Made by a program: the position numbers and the translations under genes
Part shown: in pieces, positions 9,101 to 21,100 of the stretch
Numbering within the stretch: the stretch's first letter is position 1
How the letters are laid out: each line of letters begins with the position of its first letter
The notes under the pieces: generated by a model
Seen by the model: the letters and a program-made list of their open reading frames with translations, nothing else
Told to the model about the DNA's origin: nothing
The model's database searches: none
Origin: Lepidostoma basale
Lineage: Eukaryota > Arthropoda > Insecta > Trichoptera > Lepidostomatidae
DNA: 64,000 bases
Assembly: GCA_022606425.2 (NCBI GenBank)
Contig: JAHDVF020001222.1
Location: 186,001 to 250,000, forward strand
Direction of reading: 5' to 3'

Positions 9101-12100
9101 CAAACTTCTATTCGTATTTATAACATAATTTAGAATGGATTCCAATTTGTTGATGTCTCGGTATGTAGAATTATGCAAATTTTATTATTATTATTATTAT
9201 TTTAAATTTATTTAGTTATAAAAAAATTACACATTTCTTACAACTAGTATTATAAATGACATTTTTAATATAAGCATATGACACAATTGTTTGTCTCAAT
9301 GTTTATCAATGTTCATTAACCACAATTATTTGCAGTGAAAATTTGTCTAGAATTTTGATAGTCCCACTTCGTCGTAATATTACGTACAATTTAGTCGTTA
9401 ATATGTATAAACTGTAAATGTAGTCTACCACAGTTCCAACAATTTTTTTGGACTGCAAATGAAGTCAGTCGCACTATAGGGGTTAAGCGTCAAGTCAGTT
9501 TTGATGTTTGGAAGTAAGTAAGTACGAATATTAAGTCGACATAAACGTGTGCATAATTCATAAAAATTCGTACACATTACATTTATATTGTATAATACGC
9601 AATAAAAGCAGGCATTTGAAAAGCGAATAATCTTACTAGACGGCTCTAATCTTCCTTTACCGGTACTGTATACCAAATACACATTGCTATATTTTTTTTA
9701 ATACAACAAATTATTGGTTAAGATTTTCACTATTTTTTTTATGTGTATACATTCTCTGATTGGTGAAAATAATTCATTATTACATAATAATGAATTCTAA
9801 TTTGTCAATTTGAATTCTAATTTGTTGTCACAGAATAAGTATTTTTTATTGAAAATTGGAGACAATGCACCAATACAAACAAATTATACAGTGTGCGACT
9901 CACTAGTGGCACAATGTCGCGTATTAATGTGTGAAGAGTTAATAATTTTATACACAACACAAATTGCGTTCTTGTATTAAAATATCGCACCTTCGGTAAG
10001 ACAAGGGCATAATTGTTAAAAATTCCCAAAATGAGTTAAGTATGCCAATGTATTTTAAAAACATCCCTTTATCTGGAGGAACAAAGTCGCTCATTAAGAT
10101 CAGTCTCATTTTGCCAGAGGGCGATGGTGTATAATCAATATAGCCAGAATAACACAATATTATTCTTCAAAAATTTTAAAATGTCTCTAATGAAAAATTA
10201 CAAAACGTGCAATTGTGCCTTTGTCTTACGATATGTAATCATGTATTCGTGATCGCGAGAGAGACAAATTATTAGTCATTTCGAATATTCAAATCAAATC
10301 AAATCAGTTTATTTAATCAACAGACATTACAACATTTATTTTTAAGACATCTGTTGAGAACAGGTAAAATAATATATTGTGTATACTCGTAGTATACTAC
10401 CAGAAACGCATGAGAGATGGTTCAACATTAGGAAGACAGGATACTCTCCAGAATTGAATATGAAAGACGTCGATCTCCGAGGAGACCGCGTTCAGTAGAT
10501 TAATTGCTCTTCCCACCGGTGTCACCAGAGGCAGGTTGGTTCGGGTGGCCGGTAGGTAAAAAAATCTATGCTGTCGCTGTCGGAGATATCTATCAGCGTA
10601 TATATTGCGTCCGTCTGAACGCTCTCTTTTTGTTTGCCGAAAATTTTCGTGTTTTTTAGCAAATAAACTATTTTTAATGGTTGTGAATTGAAGCAATATG
10701 TTAAGAACAAGTGTAGTCAATAAACAGCACCGTTATACGCGGATTTTTTCAGCATAGTAATATATAGGTTAACAACCCTCTTTGTACTGATGCCTTCATT
10801 TGCAGTAAATAAAATGGTCTCAAACTGCAGCTAACTACATTTGCAGCTCATAAAAATAACTCCAACAAGGAACTAATGTAAAAAGGTGTATTAAAATGTA
10901 AGCTGCAAATGTAGTCTGCCGCAGTTCGAAACCATTTTTTATGAACTGCTAATGTAGGCAGCCGCAGTATAGGGGTTAAACAGCCCGCAAGGCGGAATAC
11001 ACGCCCAACTAACCTGTAAGTGTTGGCCGAAAAATTGCTGTAACTCGCAAACATCAGAACCGAGCCGAGAAATACACCCAAAGAGAAGAATACTTGGGTG
11101 ATCGCAGCGTACCACACCTGAACAATTTGCATCGGTTAATTATTTACATGCATACAGCAACACATATAGGATGTTTTTTTTAGAGGTTTGGTTTTTAAAC
11201 TGGCAACATTGTTTCTACAGACTGTCAATTTGACAATTGACAGTTGAATTGTAGTCAGTACGTTTTGCCATTTTACCATAAATAGACTGACGTCAGAACA
11301 GCGCTTGTAAATTGTGCAAATTTATTTTGAAAATCATGGTTCGGTTCGACGTCCAGTTTACGGTCGACATAATCGTCCATCCGAGCAAGTTATTCGGAAG
11401 ACCGTGAATCGTTTTTACACCACGTACACACTAGAGTTAGTGGATAATCCACAAAGACGACAATTGTCGAAAATTGGATTTCACGATTGCGCTTCATTCG
11501 AGCTAGCCGTGGCGCTCATATGCCCGAAATCATATTTAAACAATAATGGCAGAAAATTATCTATTAAATAAAGCCAATATCATAGACATTAACAGTGTGT
11601 TTTTTTTTTCATTTTGAATATGTATTGTATACCTCCAAAAAAACACCCTATAATTGTGCCATGAAACGTGAGTTTGCAGCAAGCAGAATATGTTTTAATA
11701 TGTTAATATTAATATTAGTTTTTACAAATGACGCGTGTATTACAGTTATTAGTAAATAAAATAATATATATATTTTGTTAGTGGTTAAAATAAAGTTGTT
11801 ATTAGAATTTTGTGAAAAGTAAACCAACTTATATAAGTCATCCAAAGAGAGTTAAGCATAATAGACTCCACACTATTCTATCCTGACACACATCTCGAGC
11901 ATTCTCTAAATTCATGCATCGTTACACGCATTTTTCAAAGTAGGCAGCCTTTATAGTAACTGATTATTTTGACCTTCTTCTTCTTTTATGAATAGATCTG
12001 ACGATCTGTGACACAGAAATCATGTCTCGTCGGATAATGAGGTCCAGCTGTCCTTCCATCTCTTAAGCGGTCTTCTAGGTGGGCGGCGTCCGGAGGGAAT

Positions 12101-15100
12101 TTCATAAGCGGCTGTATATCCAAGTCTGTCACCATCCATTCGGGCTACATGGTATCTTCTTCTGGATCTACTCCACTGAACGATATCCTCTATTTCGCAA
12201 GCCTTTCCCATGTCTACGTTGCGGACACGATCTCGGAGAGTTCCTCCAGTAATTGATATTAGGACCTTCATCTCCGATGTTCCTAATAATTCCCTGTTTC
12301 GCACAGCGTCGGCCCACGTCTCAACAGCAAACGTCATGACATTGTTTTGACCGTGCCTTCTTTTTTCCAGCTTACCTCTAATTCTTTTTCCATTCACAAA
12401 CTTCTTTGAGTATCATGCCAAATCGTCACAATGTTGACTATCATTTTACAGTAAGTGTCTCTGTCCTTGGCAGTTCGAAACAGCGTCTCAATGCTTCTCA
12501 ATGCGTCTCAATGCAGCGACTGCGCTTATTTTGAGAAGCCAGGATATTTGCCTCCTGCCAACACCTCGTCGAAACGGTATTTTACTTTCAATGACCAGGT
12601 GACGAAATTATTACTTTCTATTTTTAAATATAAATTCTTCTTCTGTTATTTCCATTTGTACAAACTATTTTAATGACATATTTATCTGCCTTTCATTATA
12701 ACAGTATCATTTTTTCATCCAGTTTCCATTTAATTATTATATTTTTAATTGTCTTCCACCGTATTAGTGTTACTGGTACATTTTAGTAGTTCGAAGATAT
12801 GTTAAGTACACCTACTACATTTTAGTAGTTCGAAGATATGTTAAGGAAGACGTATTTGAAAATTTACTCTACAAACACTTCGTGGCGATTGGAAACGATA
12901 TGTGGTCAAAAATGTACACAGAGTTAAAATGATTGTTAGTAGATGTTTAGATGTTTAATAATAAAAATTAAGAGAGTGGTAAAGTTATCAAAAGTGTTAA
13001 TTTTTCATTTATTTTGTCTCAATATAATAACTTAAGTGAAATAACATACCTTTGGATTGTATAGTTCCTCCCATTGCGGTTTAATGAAGAAAATAATGCC
13101 ATCGACAGCCCCTTCTAATGTTGAAGCTCTGTAGAAAAAATATTATCAGTGTATTGTCGATTAGAAGTTTAAACATATTTATATTTTATAAATAAATTGT
13201 TAATAATAAAGATTCATTTAATGTTTTACAGCACAAATAACAAATAAACACACTGCTTTTATATTATTTATTTTCTGCAGTTCAAAGAACAAATTAACAC
13301 ACTGCAATTATATTCTTTATTTTCTGCAGTACAAAAGACGAGTAAAATCAATGCAATTATATTATTCATTTTCTGCATTTTAAACAACAAATAAACTCAC
13401 TGGAATTATATTATTTATTTTCGGCAGTTCAAACAATGAATAAACTCACTGAATTTATATTGTTTATTCTCTGCAGTTCAAACAATAAATAAACTCACTG
13501 CAATTATACTATTTATTTTCTGCAGTTCAAACAATGAATAAACTCACAATTATATTGTTTATTTTCTGCAGTTCAAACAATGAATAAACTCACTTCAATT
13601 ATATTGTTTATTCTCTGCAGTTCAAATAATGAATAAACTCACTGCAATTATACTATTTATTTTCTGCAGTTCAAACAATGAATAAACTCACTGCAATTAT
13701 ATTGTTTATTCTCTGCAGTTCAAACAATGAATACACTCACTGCAATTATATTGTTTATTCTCTGCAGTTCAAACAATGAATAAACTCACAATTATATTAT
13801 TTATTTCTGCAGTACAAACAACGCATAAATACACTACGATTATACACACGTTTTCATTTGAATTAATTAATAAATCCAAAGTGTGAAAGATTCGATTACT
13901 TATTAAGTAATCGAATCTTTCACACTTTGGAAACAGTAATAGTTTTTTAATACTAGAGTATTAACTTAGAAGTTATCGAAAACAATCCAAATATTCACCT
14001 GATGAGAAGAGCAATCATGACAACATAGGGAAATATGGCCAGGAAATAGGCCGCCTTGCCAGAGCTTTGCACTCCCTTGATCATGACCAGGAAAATCACC
14101 ACCCAGGAGGACAGAAGACACAGCATCAAGCGCCAATCAGGGATACCTACAAATGTTTATATGTCGAATAACTATACATATTTACCATATTTTTTCTTAC
14201 ACACGTGCTTTGAAAGTTATAAGGAATATCTCATATGTTGAGTTAAAGAGGACTGTAGAAGACTGAGCGTAGTGAAGACGATAAGGGGCGGTGGCCTGCT
14301 TTTGTTTGTTTGCTACGTTCAGCAGTGGAATCGAACCCGAGATCTTCGGTGTGGTAGTCATAGCTGTTCATAGCTGGCCTAGATTCATACCACGAAGGCC
14401 ATCTATTTAAAAGTCGAAAAAGGTTTAAAAAATGCGTTCTATTTTGCACCTTGTTTCACTCTCAAATTTCAATCAGGGCAAATACCAAAACCAACCGTTA
14501 GCGCCTTAAGAGAAACTAATTCCAAATACGTCAAAAATATACTGGATGAATTCAAAAATATTAATATAAGTTTAAAACCAATGTAAAATAATAAATATAA
14601 TTTAATTGTCGGCCATGTGAGGAGTCAGAGAAATCGACGCGCGTGCATGACACGATGTATGAATGTTGAGGAAGCGAGAGAAATATGTCAGGAAAGAAAA
14701 GTGTGACAGTCCATTCATTCTGCCTACCCCTTTGGGGAGACGGCGTGATGATTAGTTAGTTAGTTAGTTTAATTTAATTTTAAGTTAACTGTCGCCAAGA
14801 TTTTCACTTCACTTACCGATGCCGTTGTCAATATTTGGAATCTGCCTTAGAACTTCAATTCTGTAAAATAAATATAAAAAAACAAATTGAGATTTTATTT
14901 TAATATTTTTAATACATTTGTAAACAGAGATAAGGAAGCATCAAGTTAATTTTTCTGCTAAATTTATTAATTTTTTATTTAACATTGAGGATTTTTTTAT
15001 ATCTAAAACAATGTTCCAATCTCACAAATCAGAAAATAACATGATACATGATTACTAGTTTGAATAATATGAGTTTACACGAGTAATAATGAAAGAATCA

Positions 15101-18100
15101 GGTAAAAACTATGCTGGACGGTTTTTAAAGTAGGTAACTTCTCAGAATGGCACCAGCCATATTATTATGTAATCTCTGTATTGCTGCTAGCCCTAATTTG
15201 AAGCAATCTACGCTTCGATCAGCATACTCCTCAGCAATAGGCAGATTAGTTAAGCCAAAACGCAGCCCCTGGAAAAATTTCGGAGATCTGGCTTTTGCGA
15301 TGGCAGTTCCATCCTGGAATATCTATGCTTCCTGCACGCCTCAGATGCATTGATAATTCGACTGATTTTAAATCTAGCTCAAAAACTCACCCTTTCAAAA
15401 TATCACATAAAATATAAACAACTATTATCTGATTGCTGGTGTTAGATGCAGCTCCCATGACTAAAAAACATTGTCAAACCTCCCACCCAATCACGAAAAC
15501 AGTGCTAGGTATACAAATAAGCCTAATTATTATTTATTGTTTCTTGAACAATGATGTAAAACTCCGTATTAAATAATTAATATACATATACAAAATATTT
15601 GATAATGCCTTAGAAGGGCGAAACATGTCATTCCCATAAATATAATAAAACTTCTAGAAAACTGACGTTTTCATTCGTATTAAATACCTAATTATTATTA
15701 TTCTCTGGATGCCCGAGGGATACTGTCTGGGACAATAAGCATATGCTAGTGAAAGGCAAACATAGGATGTATAAAACATGTTTCAGTCTCATAATGACTT
15801 ACGGAATCGAAGCAAGAGCAGACACTGTCAGAACAGAACATCTCCAAAGAGTAGCAGAAATGAAAACATTGCGACCCATCGTGAGTAGAACCCTTAGAGA
15901 TAGGATACCCAACGAAGAGACTCGCAGATCTTGCAAAATTGATGAGATGGTGAGATGGAGTAGGCAAAGAAGACGATTCTGGAGAGACCACATCAAGAGG
16001 ATGAATCCAGCGAGGATTCCTAAGATCGAGAGAGAGAGAGAGAGAGAGAAAGCTGGACGTTTACATCACAGGAAGAAAATTGATATCCTGTTTAAACATA
16101 TCGCAAGATCTACAATAAGAAAAAGAAGAAGAAGAAGAAACTAAACAATCATTACGCTTTCTCGTACGAGGAGGCAAACAGGGTAGAGCGACACACATTG
16201 TTCTATCTCTGTCCTGATATAATGATAATAATTTTAAAAAATGTATACAATACCAGGAACGAATGAGAGATGGTTCGACATTAGAAATACAAGATACTCT
16301 CCAAAGTCAAGAGTATTTGTCTTCTGAACGTACGATCATGTTCAGGAGTTTGATTGCTCTCCCCACCGGCATCACCAGAGGCAGGTTGGTTCTGCATACT
16401 GGGAGATAAAACAGTCTGTGCTGACGCTGTCGAAGATAACCATTCGGAACTTAAAGATACATAGCCTCCAAGATGACGGAATTCTCAAAAAATCTGAAGA
16501 TCTGGGCAAGTGTGCACCCATCCTTCTTATCTGTAAGCTATTGGTCCCCAGCATACCCAAGAGGAATGCAGTGGCATTTTATAGCTTCGACCGGTTCCTT
16601 CTAGGCTGGTTCGACCCTTAGAGATAAGGACCAGGAAGACAAACAAAGAGATGGAGGGAAGGTTGGACATCTTCATCACAGGAAGAAATTTGATATCCCA
16701 TATAAACAGATGGAAAGATCTACAGTAAGGTGAAGCCGAAGAGTAGGTATAAAACATAGAGTGCGAACATAGAGTGCGTGAATCATGCAATGGAAGAGAA
16801 CTCACATAAAAAAGAGCTCCGAGCTACTGGTTGTGTTGGCGCTATTGGAAGCGTTGCTCTTGTCGGAGGCTGAGAAGCAGTCCGGGCCCCACTCAGGGCG
16901 GCAGTAGGACCACGGCAGCGTCTCGCTGCAGGACATGGCGAGGTAGAAGAGCGTCAGGCCCATCAAGGACACGTAATATGACACGATGGACGCGTTGGCG
17001 ATCAGCTGACCGACACCGATACCTAGTAACAAGCAGGCGATATTATTGTACATAATAATAAATAGGTTTCTATTATTATATTACATTATTAAGGCAGGCA
17101 CACTGAAGCACAGCGCAGAGACGACGCCGCTGAGAGGAGGAGGAGAAAGGAGAGACCACTGGGAGACGGTGACGGCTCCACTACAGGCGCCTTCCCCTGC
17201 CCCAGATGCCCCAGAATATGTGGGTCCAGGATCGGGCTCTTCAGTCACATGCGGACCCACAACCGTGAAGGACAGTCTTCCTCGGACACGAGGGACAGCC
17301 GATGATGATGATGACATTATTATAATATAAGAAGTGAATGCGGTGCGAATGATGGTGTTGTGAACAAAAGAATGAAAGTATCATTAAGATGGTTTGGACA
17401 TATGGAAAGAATGAATGAAGAAAGAATTGTAAAAAAGAAAATATGTTAACGATGTAAATGGAACCAGAAATAGAGGTAGACCGAGGAAAACGTGGCACGA
17501 TTAAATAAATCAAATATTGAATGTCGGCCATGTGAGGAGTCAGAGAAATCGACGCGCGGGCATGACACGATGTATGAATGTTGAGGAATCGAGAGAAATA
17601 TGTCAGGAAATAAAAGTGTGGCAGTCCATTCTTTCTGCCTACCCCTTCGGAGAGACGGCGTGATGCTTAGTTAGTTAGTTAGTTATATTTATCAATGAAA
17701 GCGAAAACAGCCGTTCACAACGGAGTTCTGTTCCTATCCCTAATGTATGGAAGCGAAGCATGGAACTGGCAGAAGAAGGATGAAAGCAGAATAAATGCGG
17801 CAGAGATGAAGTCCCTAAGACGTATGTGTGGTAGTACGATATACGACAGAATCTCAAATGTTGATATAAGAAAGGAATCTAGAGCGGAAGAAGATATTAT
17901 AAACAAAATTATGAAAGGATCGTTGCGATGGTTCGGACATATGGAACGCATGGATGGAGAAAGAATAGTTAAGAAAGTATACGTTAATGATGTAAATGGT
18001 GTACGGAGTCGAGGCAGACCGAAGAAAACATGGCATGACCAAATTAATCAAATTTTAATGGTTGGTCATGTGAGAAGTTGGAGGAATCGACGTGCGTGTA

Positions 18101-21100
18101 TGACTCGTTGTATGAATGTGGAGGAAGCTAGAGAGGTTTGCCAGTGTGGCGGTCCATTCTCTCTGCCTACCTCTGCGGGGAAACGGCGTGATGGTTTGTT
18201 TGTTTATAAATAGGTTTTATTCTACGAGTATATAAATTCTCCTTTCAGTTTTTGATAATTAACTTTGTAATAACAAATCATAAGTGCCCATTACTTTAAG
18301 GGATTAATTCAGTTACAACCAGTGAAATATTACCTGTTAAACTTCATTGATAAGCATCGCGCCTTTGGAAATACTCGATGCTGAATGTATTCGATTGAAT
18401 TGCAAAAGCAAAGCTCTAAAAGAAGAAGAAGAAACTTGATTCCACGTTAGTTACAATCATTTTAATATTATTATTTGATTTTTGCAGAGAGATGCGGACT
18501 CTAAGGATAATAGCAGGAAAGACTCTTTGAGATAGGGTGAGGAACACGGCTATCCGCGAAATCTGCAAGGTGGAAGATGTCGTGAGATGGGGCACACAAC
18601 GCAGAAGATACTGGCATGCGCATGTGCAGAGGATGGATCCCACACCTCGATATGTGCGTATCGCAAGACAGATTGTTATCTTTATGAACTAATTTGCTTT
18701 ATGAACGCTCTCCTATTTGCCCCCTTGTGATTTATTTCTGTAAGTATACCTAAAATCCTTGATTTATAATGATCGTTTCTGGATCTTGCAAGCCTACAAA
18801 AACAACATTCGAGCCCAAATCTGCGCAATTTCTGTGGCAATATTTCAAAGAGTTCACGAAAACGTCAGAAAAAGGCTTATTCAGTGTTTTGAGTGTAAGG
18901 GGCGCTATTTGGACGATACTTGGTTTTAAACTATGTAAACATAAATTTTCCTTTATTAGTAAATAGGAATAAATAAATAAAAAGGTTGCTTTTGAACAAT
19001 TTGCGTTTTACTCTATTTTTTAATTCATGCGTCTGCCGCGCGCCACTCTGTATATTACGAGTATCATAGCCTTCCGATGGCCGATACAAACTTCATCTTA
19101 ACAATGTTTTTTTCCAAATTTATGTGCTAATTAATATCGACACGTTTCATACCTGTCGTATAACTGTAAGTAATATACCCTTATCATGTGGAAAACCACA
19201 TTGAAATATCCAATTAACTGATTTGTAAGACGTCGTTTTTATGAATTTATCACCTCAATGAAGCAATAAACTATTAATAGTATGGTTCAAGTTTACGGCT
19301 ACATTGTTAACTTCAAGATCTGTAAAAAGTTTTACGTATCGATAGACAAACCTTAGATAATAATAAATTGAATCATCTTGTGCTTGAGATAATGTAAACT
19401 GTTTAGTAAAGAATATCCACACTTATACAATAAATCAAAAAACTAACTAACTAACCATCACGCCATTTCCCCGGAGGGGTAGGCAGAGAGGATGGATCGC
19501 CACAATAGCCTGTCCTGGCATACCTCTCGGGCTTCATCTACATTCATACATCGTACCATGCACGCACGTCGATTATTCCGACTTCGAATGTGGCCTTGAC
19601 AAGAATAATATCAGTATTGTTTATTTAGATAATGTCAGTATTGTACTATATATAATGTCAATATTGTTAATAGATAATGTCAGTTTTTTTTCGACATGTT
19701 TTGAATCATCGGGAGAACGATATAAACTGAGTTTATATCGTTCTCCCGACCCAACTCAGTTTATATCGTTCTCCCGATGATGAAGGTGAAGGTTCGAAAC
19801 ATGTCGAAACATGTTGAAAAAAAAACTGACATTATATATAATATATAAACAATACTGTCATTATTCTTGTAAATGAATAGTGATTGCATGAGTCAAGTAA
19901 AACGAATGCACATATATAATATTAAAGATATAAGTGGCAGGTCTTACCTTTCATTGCTGGAGATACAACCCACATCCTGACGTTGTTTCTCCCGGTGAAC
20001 TGTCCAACTGCCATTTCCATGTAGTACATCGGCTTTCCGATGAGGAATAGCACAATGATGTAAGGAATCAGAAAGGCGCCGCCGCCATTCTCGTAAGCCG
20101 TGAAGGGGAACCTCCAGATGTTGCCAAGTCCAACGGAGAGCGAGATGCAAGACATGAGCAGATCCAGGCTGTTGGACCATTGCGGCCTCTCTGCTGTGGC
20201 AGCCTGTCGAGTACAATTATTTATTTGTATTGTTTCTACTACTATATGGCTGCGAAACCTGGACTCTGAAAGTGAATGTAATGAATCGGTTGGAAGCGTT
20301 CGAGATGTGGATATACCGCAGAATGCTCCGTATGGACTGATAGGGTCAGTAATGCAGACGTACTGCAGAGCCAATAAAAAGTTGTTGTCAAGTGTGAAAA
20401 TTAGAAAGGTCTCATATTTAGGTCAAGGGGAGAAAAATACCACCTCCTTTGACTGATATTAATTGGTAAAGTGGAGGGACGTCGGGGAGTTGGTAGAAGG
20501 CAGCTGTCCTGGCTGCAGAACATCAAAGAGTGGACAGGAATAACAAGAGTTCAGAACCTGTTCCAAATGGCGCAGGATAGAAATGCCTTTGCTGTAGTGA
20601 TCGCCAACGTTAGGGGGCCCTGACACGCCACCGAAAGAAGAAGAAGAATTGTTACTTAAACAGGATGAAAGTACAATAAATACAATAGAAACGAGATCTC
20701 TTAGACGCATGTGTGAAATAACAACCTTCGTGGTAGAGTGGTAAGAGTCAGGAAGTCCATACTGAAGGTCCCTGCCTTACACTGCCTTTAGTCTGGTGTA
20801 GAATTCATGTGACAATAAAATGCCGATAGATTGGCTACCTATATAAATAATATAATAGCTTAAATAAATTGTATACAGTAATTGGGTTCAAACGACCTGC
20901 TGTAAACAAGAGAAAAAAAATCTGTGTGTGATAGAGTGTCGAATGTAAATATAAGAAGTAAATGCGGTGCGTATGATAGTGTTATGAACAAAATAATGAA
21001 AGGATCATGAAGCCATTAAGAGTAAGATGAGAATCTATAAATCATGCGTAAGACCAATAATAACATATGGCGTCGAAGCAAGGGCAGACACAATAAGGAC

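Noticed and set aside
13215..13820. CRISPR array
   Set aside because: Units are contiguous 49-bp repeats without unique spacers, within an intron of a eukaryotic gene.
17060..17330. Extra transporter exon in the GC-rich patch beside the TM3 exon
   Set aside because: No SLC6 motif in any frame, and the exons on both sides already join perfectly.
19948..20374. ATG at 20374 (minus) as the transporter start
   Set aside because: The frame upstream of 20203 is intronic and LINE-derived; a good acceptor and an in-frame upstream exon (21640-21759) exist.
20100..20456. 118-codon plus-strand frame as a gene
   Set aside because: It runs antisense through the TM1 exon and into LINE-B; it is a shadow.
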